From CAZMFZ01 sp964565665 (GTDB lineage Bacteria > Bacteroidota > Bacteroidia > Cytophagales > UBA9547), in assembly GCA_964565665.1 (NCBI GenBank), contig CAZMFZ010000012.1:1-42947 (forward strand): DNA of 42,947 nucleotides, given 5' to 3'. How positions within the stretch are numbered: position 1 is the first letter of the stretch; each line of letters starts with the position of its first letter. Of the stretch, positions 8,562 through 16,663 are shown piece by piece. The notes beneath the pieces were generated by a model that did no database searches, was not told the origin of the DNA, and saw only the letters and a program-made list of their open reading frames with translations. A program made the translations under genes and the position numbers.

Positions 8562-8787
8562 GTATAATTGATAGTACGGCAGATGTGGAATTTGTGTTAT
8601 GGTAATGATACTCAGGGCTGTCCTCAACTTTGAGACTCTAATTCAAACTGTCGCATTATTAAAAAAAATGGCAGAATTTACTGACGACCGTATTTTAGAA
8701 CCTCCAGTGGAGGCAACTCCTATTCCTTAGTTTCAAAACAATTCCTATACTTATTCTAGTTGTCAATTGGATTTTTGAATACCAACC

Positions 8788-9054
8788 ATGCTTACTACTG
8801 ACGACCAAAACCGCATTATAGAAATGGCTTGGGAAGACCGCACCCCTTTTGAGGCTATTGAACTTCAGTTTGGACTCAATGAAAAAGAAGTGATAGCACT
8901 GATGAGAAACGCTATGAAAAAATCTTCTTGGTTAATGTGGCGCACGCGTATGAGCGGACGAAAAACTAAACATGCCAAATTGCAGCAAACCGACTATAGA
9001 TTCAAATGTACCCTACAAAAAAGCGTAGCTTTCAATAAAATAGCCAAACGGTAG
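8788..9054 (+). CDS. TIGR03643 / DUF2805 family small protein
   Basis: A small basic protein of 88 residues with the DUF2805 pattern: DQNRIIEMAWEDRTPFEAIE, then QFGLNEKEVIALMRNAMKKSS, then LMWRTRMSGRKTKHAK. The first two thirds read as a helix-turn-helix-like unit and the GRKTKH stretch is the strongly conserved end of the family. The function is unknown. In many genomes members sit near photolyase/cryptochrome genes; here a photolyase lies 26 kb away, so no direct link is visible. The C-terminal 20 residues (RFKCTLQKSVAFNKIAKR) extend beyond the usual core. The ATG at 8788 is the only sensible start. Confidence 0.8.
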   Translation: MLTTDDQNRIIEMAWEDRTPFEAIELQFGLNEKEVIALMRNAMKKSSWLMWRTRMSGRKTKHAKLQQTDYRFKCTLQKSVAFNKIAKR

Positions 9055-9100
9055 TATACATATATAGCCGTTGCAATTGTCATTCTAATAAAAATAAATA

Positions 9101-9132
9101 TTGTGATACAATAGCATTCTGCACTATATTTG
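9101..9132 (+). promoter_or_regulatory. Predicted promoter giving a leaderless start for the coiled-coil protein gene
   Basis: TATATTTG at 9125-9132 is an exact TAnnTTTG box, preceded after 21 bases by TTG at 9101-9103. The ATG at 9137 begins 4 bases after the box, where transcription is expected to start. Confidence 0.5.
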
Positions 9133-9136
9133 AATT

Positions 9137-9472
9137 ATGAAAACGCTAGAGTTTAAAGCATACGATATACTGCAAAAGTATAATTTCTCGAAAGAAGATG
9201 CTGAGGAATTGATTGCTTACATGAAAGAAGCCTCAAAAGATGAAGTGGCAACCAAAAGCGATGTAAGAGAAACAAATGAACAACTCAATAAAATAAATGA
9301 CACACTAAGTAAAAGAATTGATAAAGTTGAAAATGAGATGAAATTAATTCGCCTAGAAATAAAGAATTCTGCACTAGAAGTTAAAACTTCCATTATACAG
9401 TGGATGGCAGGTTTGTTGATTGGTCAAGCGGCACTTATTTTTACTGTTTTAAAGCTTACGGGTGCTATTTGA
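9137..9472 (+). CDS. Small coiled-coil protein with C-terminal membrane anchor (DUF1640-like)
   Basis: 111 residues. An N-terminal helical part (AYDILQKYNFSKEDAEELIAY) is followed by a long heptad-rich stretch (about 35-85, with repeated NEQLNKIND / RIDKVENEMKLIRLEI patterns) and one C-terminal membrane helix (about 89-108, AGLLIGQAALIFTVLKL). This is the layout of DUF1640/CCDC90-like proteins, which are short, tail-anchored and of unclear role; in bacteria they are often found near mobile or toxin-like genes. It ends exactly where the convergent LysM gene ends, with no spacer. The start is supported by a -7 box 4 nt upstream. Confidence 0.72.
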   Translation: MKTLEFKAYDILQKYNFSKEDAEELIAYMKEASKDEVATKSDVRETNEQLNKINDTLSKRIDKVENEMKLIRLEIKNSALEVKTSIIQWMAGLLIGQAALIFTVLKLTGAI

Positions 9473-10261
9473 TTAAGGCAAATATTCCACCTTCACTTTT
9501 ATGCTTGCCGACTGCCCACCCAAAGTAGTATATGCCAATTTCGAAAGTTTCACTACTATATTTTTATCGGTAGTCTCTAAAATTTTACCTACCACACGGG
9601 CATATATAGCAGCTTCATTCGCTTCATTCGCTATTTTTACTATAGTGCCGTTTGTTAAGGTTCTATGCAAAACATAATAATATTTATCTCCTTCATTAGT
9701 TTCAAACGCTTCCGACTTACCTGACTCTACTATTTTATCGTAGCCGGTATTGGAGCGAATTGTTTTTTTAGACGTCTCTTTTGCTATTTCTATAGGGGTT
9801 TGTTTTATTACCTCAGCATTCATATTCACAATTATTTTTGACCCTGTTTTCAACTCACTGTCTAGCAAATTATTCCATCTTCTCAGGTCGTCTACCGAAG
9901 CTTTATAGGTTCTGGCCACGGTGTAAAGAGTTTGCCCTCGCTCTACAGTGTGATAAGTAGCACCTGCCACCTCTTCAACTGCCACATTGGCCTTGTTTAT
10001 TCGTGCTGTTTCGTATGGCACAAATATTTTTTGCCCCACTTTCAGCCCTGTATTTTGTATTTCAGGATTGATTGCCACAATCGATTTTGGTGGAATATTA
10101 TACTTTCTTGCTATGGAATACATGGTTTCCTTTGGCCCAACTTCATAAAGAATTACAGTTTGCCCATTCTTATTTAAGGTAGATATAGAATCTGTTTCAA
10201 TGGCAAAAGTGGTGATGGAGAAAAAACTCAGACAAGCAATACATATTATTTTAAAGTTCAT
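9473..10261 (-). CDS. Exported protein with two LysM domains and an RlpA-like C-terminal domain
   Basis: A secreted peptidoglycan-binding protein. From the ATG at 10261 it starts with a signal peptide (MNFKIICIACLSFFSITTFA). LysM 1 is the segment YEVGPKETMYSIARKYNIPP through VGQKIFVP, and LysM 2 is YHTVERGQTLYTVARTYKAS through GSKIIVNM. After a polar linker, the last 65 residues (VLHRTLTNGTIVKIANEANE, ARVVGKI, NIVVKLSKLAYTTLGG) resemble the double-psi barrel seen in RlpA-type proteins and in other Bacteroidota LysM proteins; this last assignment is inferred. It is the final gene of the aroK operon and its start overlaps the DUF4905 gene's end by 11 bases, so the two are probably translationally coupled. 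Confidence 0.83.
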   Translation of the reverse strand: MNFKIICIACLSFFSITTFAIETDSISTLNKNGQTVILYEVGPKETMYSIARKYNIPPKSIVAINPEIQNTGLKVGQKIFVPYETARINKANVAVEEVAGATYHTVERGQTLYTVARTYKASVDDLRRWNNLLDSELKTGSKIIVNMNAEVIKQTPIEIAKETSKKTIRSNTGYDKIVESGKSEAFETNEGDKYYYVLHRTLTNGTIVKIANEANEAAIYARVVGKILETTDKNIVVKLSKLAYTTLGGQSASIKVKVEYLP

Positions 10262-11042
10262 ATATTTTAAGTTCATTAGAATGTTGTACAAATATGAGAC
10301 GATTATTGATAACTAAGAAAGTCTGCGTGCCAATGCCGGTTAAGTTTTCAGCCAATAGCCAATCGTGTAGCAGATTGGCATTATTATCTAGCAAAATTAA
10401 GCGATTTTGCAATTTATCGCCTTCTTTTATGTAAAACGAAATGATGATACATTCATTGTATTCTAAATACTCTACAGTAAACACAGCTTTTAGTTGCATT
10501 TTCTTTTCTAAAAAAGTCAATACTTTGGAGAATGCACTATCGTCTGATTCAAATTTCAAAGGATATAAAACCGAACTGGGAGTATCAAGTTCAAAACCTA
10601 CTTGGCCTTCAAATTCGCTCATTATTTCACCGGAAAAAAAATTTATTTGAAGAAATTTGGTAAATAATGTCTCCTTTCTATGGCTTACAATAATATGATT
10701 TTGACTGATTGATTTGAAAATAAAATCTTTTCGTTCCCAAATTATTTGCTGGTTTGCTATTGACATACAGCTGATACCCAAGTGATTGGCATACTGAATA
10801 TGATTGTAGCCGTGAAATAGAATATGCCCATTTTTTACGGTTTCTATTCCTGTCCACCAAGGTTCAGAAAGTTTGAAATCTTGCCATATAAGCCCTTTTT
10901 CAATTAAATCTACTGCGGCAAACGATACTTCCCTGGCTTCGTAATTGCGTATTTCAAGCACTAATACCTGAAAATCAGTATCGGGAAATATACGCCAAAT
11001 ATGCCCATTGAAAAATGCAGAGAATGAAGCTTCATTTTTCAA
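10251..11042 (-). CDS. DUF4905 family protein
   Basis: A Bacteroidota-restricted protein of unknown function. The family signature is visible early: FNGHIWRIFPD, then LVLEIRNYEAREVSFAAVDL, then PWWTGIETVKNGHILFHGY, with repeated short beta-strand units suggesting a propeller-like fold. No ATG exists in frame near the start. I choose TTG at 11042, because it overlaps the stop of the upstream gene as TTGA (a 4-nt overlap) and yields a protein starting just before the conserved region; another TTG at 11087 would add 15 residues. No signal peptide is seen, so it is probably cytoplasmic. Third gene of the aroK operon. Confidence 0.78.
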   Translation of the reverse strand: MKNEASFSAFFNGHIWRIFPDTDFQVLVLEIRNYEAREVSFAAVDLIEKGLIWQDFKLSEPWWTGIETVKNGHILFHGYNHIQYANHLGISCMSIANQQIIWERKDFIFKSISQNHIIVSHRKETLFTKFLQINFFSGEIMSEFEGQVGFELDTPSSVLYPLKFESDDSAFSKVLTFLEKKMQLKAVFTVEYLEYNECIIISFYIKEGDKLQNRLILLDNNANLLHDWLLAENLTGIGTQTFLVINNRLIFVQHSNELKIYEL

Positions 11043-11623
11043 TATAAAATGGTGGATGAAATGGAAAAGGCATTGTGCTTGCCCCAAATGAATGTTTTTT
11101 CTGCATACAAATCATAGCTTTTCAAATTTCCTGAAACGGTGTCGAACATTAAGCAATAGGATGATTTGGCATTGAAAAAAAAATTTTGGTTGGTACTAAT
11201 GCCCGCAATTTGTTGTAGTTTTCCTGACACATTCTTATTAATTATGAGTGAATCCATATTGCTTTTGCTCTTTGCAATTTTCATATACTTTGATAATTGC
11301 GCACCGTCCTTTATTGATATCACATTAGAGTAAGCACCTTTGTATATGGGCTTAAAAATGTCTAAGGGATAAAAAATAGCCAATTCCTTGCTCCAATTGA
11401 TGTGGCGAATTGTAGAAGTATCTGTAATCCCATTAAAATTGCTAATTTTTGACACAGCATTTTTTGCCATATTCAACTTTTCTTCTTGGGTTTTTAATAA
11501 GTTGGCAAAAAATGACTGCTGAGATTCGGGCTTAATTTTATCGGTAAACGAATTGCATGAGATAAATGCAAAGAGTAATACTGCTATACTTGGGTTTACT
11601 ATTAGCGTTTTAATCAAGTTCAT
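11039..11623 (-). CDS. Putative lipoprotein of unknown function
   Basis: 194 residues from the ATG at 11623. A hydrophobic N-terminus ends in a lipobox-like LLFAFISC, so the protein is probably processed at that cysteine and anchored in the envelope. The rest (residues about 35-190) has no motif I recognise; it is mixed alpha/beta with several aromatic positions near the C-terminus (FIWGKHNAF). Its start lies 14 bases inside the end of aroK and its stop overlaps the next gene, so it belongs to the same transcript. A role cannot be assigned. Confidence 0.75.
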   Translation of the reverse strand: MNLIKTLIVNPSIAVLLFAFISCNSFTDKIKPESQQSFFANLLKTQEEKLNMAKNAVSKISNFNGITDTSTIRHINWSKELAIFYPLDIFKPIYKGAYSNVISIKDGAQLSKYMKIAKSKSNMDSLIINKNVSGKLQQIAGISTNQNFFFNAKSSYCLMFDTVSGNLKSYDLYAEKTFIWGKHNAFSISSTILY

Positions 11624-12122
11624 CAAGCAAATAAATAATTTGGTCTGCACTTATGTCGTTCCCTTTAAAAATCAATTTGGCATCTTTATAAAATTCCAGG
11701 CGAGTTTGGTGAATATCTCTCAAAAACTGTCCTAATTCTGCTTTGGTTTTGCCTGCAATCATGGGGCGTTGTTCACGCTGGGGCTGGTGCCAAAGCCTTT
11801 CTGTAAGTGTTTCAAGCGGAACATCTAGAAAAATGCTCACCCCTGACAAGTTCATTATCGTCATATTGTCGTGAAAACAAGCGGCACCGCCTCCTGTTGC
11901 CACCACAGCATCTTTATATTCACAAATTTCTCGCAAATACTTAGCCTCAACCTCCCTAAAATAGCCTTCCCCTTTGGTAGCAAATATTTCTGAAATAGAT
12001 TTGAGTTCTTTCCTCACAATGTATTCATCAAGATCAATAAATGGAATTTTGAGCAATTCAGCCAGTTTTTTTCCTAAAGTTGTCTTTCCGCTTCCTATAA
12101 GTCCTATTAAGAAAATCCGCAT
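11610..12122 (-). CDS. aroK: Shikimate kinase
   Basis: Phosphorylates shikimate to shikimate 3-phosphate with ATP in the aromatic amino acid pathway. Motifs seen are Walker A GLIGSGKTT (7-15), the shikimate-binding DLDEYI (about 31-36), FREVEAKYL with the conserved Arg and Glu, the glycine-rich VATGGGAA loop, and the lid region REQRPMIAG with its conserved arginines. Length of 170 residues is typical. It heads a four-gene overlapping operon, which is an uncommon partnership: the other three genes are envelope or unknown proteins. Confidence 0.95.
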   Translation of the reverse strand: MRIFLIGLIGSGKTTLGKKLAELLKIPFIDLDEYIVRKELKSISEIFATKGEGYFREVEAKYLREICEYKDAVVATGGGAACFHDNMTIMNLSGVSIFLDVPLETLTERLWHQPQREQRPMIAGKTKAELGQFLRDIHQTRLEFYKDAKLIFKGNDISADQIIYLLDELD

Positions 12123-12241
12123 ATTATGTGTTTAAAACTTGGTTTGGTGGTGTAATTGAAGGCATATATTCAGCCAACATTAAATTATAATTTGCAAAGT
12201 TAAGTAAATTGATAAGCAATCGATAGAGAAGATTTTCACGC

Positions 12242-13054
12242 CTATTGAGTCCTAAATCTGACAGGTACTATCATTCTCTGGCGTACAAACTTGGCCTTTT
12301 GCCGTGCAGGTATCCATTTGGGCGATAGTTTCATTACCCGCAACACCTCATTATTGCAACTTTCTTCTATGCCTTTGTATATTTTTAAATCGGAAATAGT
12401 GCCATCGTTACCCACAATGAAGTGAACGTAAACAATACCATCTACCTTGTTTTTCTTTGCGTATTCAGGATATTGGATATTTTCACCTAAAAATTTACCA
12501 AATGAGATTGGTCCTCCAGGAAATTCGGCCGATATTTCTACTTTCATAAATAATTCATCAGAATATAAGTGGGTACCTGTGGTATCGCTTGAAACTGTTT
12601 TAAGGTTTTCTGTGGCTTCGTCTTTGCCTTTTTCTTCCAATTTTATTTCCGATTTCCCTTTGCCATCCGTTTCTTCTTTTCCTTCGGGTTTTACCCCTTT
12701 TTTTACTTCTTTCTCATCGTCTTTTACTACAAGCGGGGCATCTGTTATAGGTTTCGATTGCGATTTCTGAGCTGCATTTTTCTGTTCTATTCTTGGTATT
12801 TTTACTTCCTGCAATGAGAAATCGGAAGTTTTGTAATCTATCATTTTGTACAGTTCGGGCTCTTCAGGCTTATTTTTTAAAATTAAAAAAAGTAGCACAG
12901 CCACCACTACAAAGCAGCTATTAGCAATTATGAGTCCTTTGGAAATATTTTTAGTATAGTTTCTCCTTAATTCAAACGCCCCATAATTTTTATTCCGGTT
13001 TGAGAATATGACGTTTAATAAATAATAATCGCTGTTGGAATTGAAGATACTCAA
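12242..13054 (-). CDS. tonB: Energy transducer TonB
   Basis: Couples the inner-membrane proton-motive complex to outer-membrane TonB-dependent receptors. The N-terminus has the Bacteroidota hallmark VIFSNRNKNYGAFELRRNY, then one membrane helix (LIIANSCFVVVAVLLFLIL), then a Lys/Glu-rich periplasmic spacer of about 100 residues and a C-terminal TonB domain (PGGPISFGKFLGENIQYPE, VDGIVYVHFIVGNDGTISDL, KWIPARQKAKFVRQRMIVP). There is no ATG; TTG at 13054 gives MSIFNSNSDYYLLNVIF and follows a good -7 box, whereas TTG at 13081 would lie at the transcription start. ExbB/ExbD genes are not nearby. Confidence 0.88.
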   Translation of the reverse strand: MSIFNSNSDYYLLNVIFSNRNKNYGAFELRRNYTKNISKGLIIANSCFVVVAVLLFLILKNKPEEPELYKMIDYKTSDFSLQEVKIPRIEQKNAAQKSQSKPITDAPLVVKDDEKEVKKGVKPEGKEETDGKGKSEIKLEEKGKDEATENLKTVSSDTTGTHLYSDELFMKVEISAEFPGGPISFGKFLGENIQYPEYAKKNKVDGIVYVHFIVGNDGTISDLKIYKGIEESCNNEVLRVMKLSPKWIPARQKAKFVRQRMIVPVRFRTQ

Positions 13055-13089
13055 AGTGAAAAATACTAATGTGCAGAGCAAACGAACTG

Positions 13090-13097
13090 CAAAAGTA
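13090..13097 (-). promoter_or_regulatory. Predicted -7 box of tonB
   Basis: Minus-strand TACTTTTG at 13097-13090 matches TAnnTTTG. Transcription would start near 13085, leaving a leader of about 30 bases to the TTG at 13054. I find no matching TTTG upstream. Confidence 0.45.
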
Positions 13098-13182
13098 AAA
13101 ATTATTTGGCTGGTTTAGGAGATTTGTAAATCAACAGAAATAACATGGTTGATAAATTTGATTCTAGTACTTATAAAAGTAT

Positions 13183-13932
13183 CTAAAAACCAATACCCAT
13201 CACTATTTCAAATTTTGGAGCAAACGTGCCATAGAAATTTACCAACCCAAGATTTTTATCTACTTTGTAGCTTTCAGGAATGGGAGGTCGAGTAAATGTG
13301 AAAGAACCCTTTTGTGGTATGCCTTGCATATAGGTAAGGCCTGCATTTATCTCAAAGCTAAACAAATCCCATACCCAATGCCTGCCTCCTTCAATTCCTA
13401 AGCCATATATAAGTCCATCGAAACTGTAGCTTCCTTTATCTTGTACAGGAAATGAATAAAAACTTTCCACACTTTTAATATCTAAATTTATCACCATTTT
13501 TCTCACAGGCACATGAGCACCTACAAACCAGCCTACCAATGCTCCTAAATCTTTATTGCCTACTAATGAATATTGCTTGTCTGTAAAATACCGCCTTACC
13601 CCTATTGCTCCGCCATATCCAGTATAGTATATTGTTGCTTGATCTACTCCCATAGAATTTTGTACCCAAGTATTGATGGTTTTGCCCAGCAACTTTGGCC
13701 CGTCTGAAAACTCTGCATAGCCATATATGGAATAATTGCCCCCAATATATCGCTCATAAGAAATGCCATAAAATCCAAATAAGGCATATTGAGGTCGTAC
13801 AGCAATGGTGTTTTTTGCCGTTGGTACTTCTACTTCCACTTCGTCATTTTGAGCATATGCATTTGAAAAACTTAATAAAGCCACAGCAATTAACATAACT
13901 GTGCTAAGAGGGAAATATTTTGAAATAAGCAT
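13183..13932 (-). CDS. Outer-membrane beta-barrel protein, DUF3575-like
   Basis: From the ATG at 13932 the protein starts with a signal peptide ending at SNAYAQ. The remainder alternates aromatic and polar residues in strands (RPQYALFGFYGISYERYIGG, YSIYGYAEFSDG, YGLGIEGGRHW, FEINAGLTYMQG) and ends in a hydrophobic strand closing on Phe (VMGIGF), as expected of an outer-membrane barrel. The YGISYERYIG segment resembles the YNIAYERKLG segment of the divergent neighbour at 14157, so the pair look like diverged paralogues. Specific function is unknown. Confidence 0.75.
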   Translation of the reverse strand: MLISKYFPLSTVMLIAVALLSFSNAYAQNDEVEVEVPTAKNTIAVRPQYALFGFYGISYERYIGGNYSIYGYAEFSDGPKLLGKTINTWVQNSMGVDQATIYYTGYGGAIGVRRYFTDKQYSLVGNKDLGALVGWFVGAHVPVRKMVINLDIKSVESFYSFPVQDKGSYSFDGLIYGLGIEGGRHWVWDLFSFEINAGLTYMQGIPQKGSFTFTRPPIPESYKVDKNLGLVNFYGTFAPKFEIVMGIGF

Positions 13933-14156
13933 GGTACAAAAGTTGTGAAATCTAGCTGATTTGACAACTTTCATTTGAAAAATCTCTAAAATGGTATTGA
14001 TTCATCAGTTCTTCTACCAAATACAGCGGACAAATTGTGTAAAACAATTCCATTGTTAAGTAATAATTAAAATTATAATTACACCTGCGTAGAAATATGA
14101 AAAAACTTGATTTTATTTGTACAATTAAAATATTTTCAATTTAAAACCTTATAAAA

Positions 14157-15035
14157 ATGGATAAAATTTCAATTAAGCGCATTGTTTTAGTTTTACTCTC
14201 ATTTATGTGCATCAATTGCATTGCTCAAGAAACATTAGGCAATAAATATACTGATAAAAAAGGGCGTCCTATACGCTACAATATCATTAAAACAAATTTG
14301 CTTGGCTGGTCTTTGGGCATGTATAATATTGCTTACGAAAGGAAGCTGGGGACAAAATACTCTGCGGTAATGGAGGTAGTGGTATTTGGCTCGGGATCAG
14401 CTGTTCCCGAACAAACGCTGGTTGTAGACGATGAAAATGTCATGTTTTCCTATGGCTCAACAGGCTTTGCCATATCTCCAGAAGTGCGTATGTATTTGGG
14501 TAAACATGGCTCACCTCGTGGCTATTATTTGGGTCTTTACATTCCCATTATCAATTATAATGGTAAATTCGATGCCAAATCAACCATTGCACCCGCTTTG
14601 AGTACTAATAAAACGGCTACCATTGATGCCAAAGGAAGCTTCACTCCTAACTTTACTTTTTATGGATTAGGGCTTTCTGGTGGCCCTCAGTTCATTATCG
14701 CGAACAGAATTTCATTAGAGTTTTACTTAAATATAGCTTTAGGAGTCTATTCTATTTCCAACCCAGATGTAAAGATTTCGGGTACTGGCTCTACAGCATT
14801 AACAGGGGTTTTTCTCAACGATAAACAAGCAACCCTAGAAGAGCTGGAAGCCAGAGGCATCAGTGTAGATACCGCACCAGAATATACTTATAGCATTGAA
14901 GGGGCACCTGCAAATCCTACATTAGTAACGCATTACAATAAGAGTGCACCTATCAACGAGTTAAAAGACTATAGTTCGGGTTTGCTTGTAATACCACGCA
15001 TTGGCTTTTCAATAGGTTATGCTTTTGGAAAATAA
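14157..15035 (+). CDS. Outer-membrane beta-barrel protein, DUF3575-like paralogue
   Basis: A signal peptide (MDKISIKRIVLVLLSFMCINCIAQ) precedes a barrel-like sequence: KTNLLGWSLGMYNIAYERKL, ISPEVRMYLG, GYYLGLYIPIINYNG, FYGLGLSGGPQF, and a final strand IPRIGFSIGYAFGK. The KTNLL...YE pattern is typical of DUF3575-type Bacteroidota barrels. The signal contains a cysteine (CINCIAQ), but cleavage before the Gln looks more likely than lipidation. It is divergent from the paralogue ending at 13183, with 224 bases between the starts, in which I find no full promoter. Confidence 0.75.
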   Translation: MDKISIKRIVLVLLSFMCINCIAQETLGNKYTDKKGRPIRYNIIKTNLLGWSLGMYNIAYERKLGTKYSAVMEVVVFGSGSAVPEQTLVVDDENVMFSYGSTGFAISPEVRMYLGKHGSPRGYYLGLYIPIINYNGKFDAKSTIAPALSTNKTATIDAKGSFTPNFTFYGLGLSGGPQFIIANRISLEFYLNIALGVYSISNPDVKISGTGSTALTGVFLNDKQATLEELEARGISVDTAPEYTYSIEGAPANPTLVTHYNKSAPINELKDYSSGLLVIPRIGFSIGYAFGK

Positions 15036-15258
15036 TTGGAGAGCATCTCAAAAACCTTATCAAGTATAAATCCCCCACTTTTTCTGATTTCTTCTCCGAT
15101 TTCGTAGAATCTTGGAGGAGGAAGATTTCCATAATTGAGGCTTTTCCAGATGCCCTAGGTTTTTTATTGCCCTAAATTCACTTATTTTTGCTTATCTATA
15201 CTTGGAAAGGCATTTTGCCTTTAATCTTGGTTCTGATTTTACAAAAAATACTATTGAG

Positions 15259-16578
15259 TTGAAAAGAGTTGCATTTTACACGCTCGGCTGCAAACTAAAT
15301 TTTTCCGAAACCTCTACAATAGGCCGTTTATTTGAAAATAGTGGTTTTCAGAAAGTGAATTTTGAAGACAGGGCAGATATTTATGTAATCAACACTTGCT
15401 CTGTTACCGAAAATGCCGATAAAAAGTGTAAAAAAGTGGTAAAAGAAGCGTTAAAAATTTCGCCCAATGCTTTTATTGCTGTAATTGGCTGTTATGCACA
15501 GTTGAAACCACAAGAAATAATTGACATTCCCGGGGTAGATGCAGTGCTTGGTGCTGCCGAAAAATTTCGATTGATAGAATTGCTCGGCACATTTGAGAAA
15601 AAAGAAAAGCAAATATTCGCATCTGAAATTGCGGAAGCTACTCATTTTAATACCGCTTACTCGCTTAACGACCGCACCCGAACCTTTTTGAAAGTGCAAG
15701 ACGGTTGCGATTATACCTGTGCGTTCTGCACCATTCCCCTCGCTAGAGGCAATAGTCGCAGCGATTATATCTCCAATATTGTAGATGCCGCCAAGGAAAT
15801 AGCCCAAACTGATGTGAAAGAAGTTGTAATCACTGGGGTAAATATTGGCGATTTCGGATTGCACAATGGCATAAGAGAGGAAAAATTTATTGATTTGATA
15901 ATGGCACTCGATGAAGTGGAAGGCATTGAAAGATTTCGTATTTCATCTATTGAACCTAATTTGCTTACTGATGAAGTAATCGCATTTGTAGCAGAAAGCA
16001 AGCGATTTGTACCTCATTTTCACATTCCTTTACAATCGGGCAGCAATAAAATTTTAAAGCTGATGCGTAGGCGATACCAACGAGAACTATATGCCGAAAG
16101 GGTGGAAAGGATAAAAACCTTGATGCCTAATTGCTGCATTGGGGTAGATATCATTACTGGATTTCCAGGGGAAACTGAAGATGATTTTTTAGAAACTTAT
16201 ACTTTCCTTAATGAATTACCTATTTCCTATTTGCATGTGTTCACCTATTCCGAGCGTGACAACACTCATGCCATTAACTTGGGCGGAAAAGTAGAGCAAA
16301 AAGGTCGTGATGCCCGCACCACTCAATTGAGAAGCCTTTCTGAGAAGAAGAAAAGAAAATTTTATGAAGAAAATTTGGGCAATTCTTTTACAGTTTTATT
16401 CGAGAACGACATTGAAAATGGAAATATGCACGGCTTTACTGAAAATTATATAAGAGTAGCGGCCAAATACGATCCTATTTTGATTTATGAAACAAAGAAA
16501 ATAAAAATAGAAGCCATTAACTCACAATGCTTGGCTGAAGTAGAAGAGTTGGAAGAGGAAGTGTCGCATACACATTAA
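15259..16578 (+). CDS. mtaB: tRNA ms2t6A37 methylthiotransferase
   Basis: A radical-SAM enzyme that adds a methylthio group to t6A at position 37 of tRNAs reading ANN codons. Numbering from TTG 15259: the N-terminal UPF0004 domain has VAFYTLGCKLNFSE (Cys11), INTCSVTENADKKC and VIGCYAQLKP, whose three cysteines hold the auxiliary 4Fe-4S cluster. The radical-SAM cluster motif is Cys150-x3-Cys154-x2-Cys157 (DGCDYTCAFC). HIPLQSGS and VDIITGFPGETE follow, then a C-terminal TRAM domain. No ATG precedes the conserved start; TTG at 15259 gives the family-typical MKRVAFYTLGCKL, while TTG at 15202 would add 19 residues. A TATTTTTG box at 15183-15190 fits the shorter start. Confidence 0.9.
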   Translation: MKRVAFYTLGCKLNFSETSTIGRLFENSGFQKVNFEDRADIYVINTCSVTENADKKCKKVVKEALKISPNAFIAVIGCYAQLKPQEIIDIPGVDAVLGAAEKFRLIELLGTFEKKEKQIFASEIAEATHFNTAYSLNDRTRTFLKVQDGCDYTCAFCTIPLARGNSRSDYISNIVDAAKEIAQTDVKEVVITGVNIGDFGLHNGIREEKFIDLIMALDEVEGIERFRISSIEPNLLTDEVIAFVAESKRFVPHFHIPLQSGSNKILKLMRRRYQRELYAERVERIKTLMPNCCIGVDIITGFPGETEDDFLETYTFLNELPISYLHVFTYSERDNTHAINLGGKVEQKGRDARTTQLRSLSEKKKRKFYEENLGNSFTVLFENDIENGNMHGFTENYIRVAAKYDPILIYETKKIKIEAINSQCLAEVEELEEEVSHTH

Positions 16579-16663
16579 TTTTTCCTCAACAACCTTTATG
16601 GCAGTTTCAAGTCACCGAAATGGTTTTATAACACATTTATTTATCAAGTAAAAAGCAGCATTA

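Noticed and set aside
12447..12770. Plus-strand open frame of 107 codons
   Set aside because: It is antisense to the Lys/Glu-rich spacer of tonB. Its Ser/Phe-rich composition is what the opposite strand of such DNA yields.
15451..15864. Minus-strand open frame of 137 codons within mtaB
   Set aside because: Opposite the radical-SAM cluster region of mtaB, which is clearly the coding strand.
16579..16663. mtaB and the cation transporter gene as a dedicated operon
   Set aside because: The 85-base gap and unrelated roles give no support beyond shared strand.
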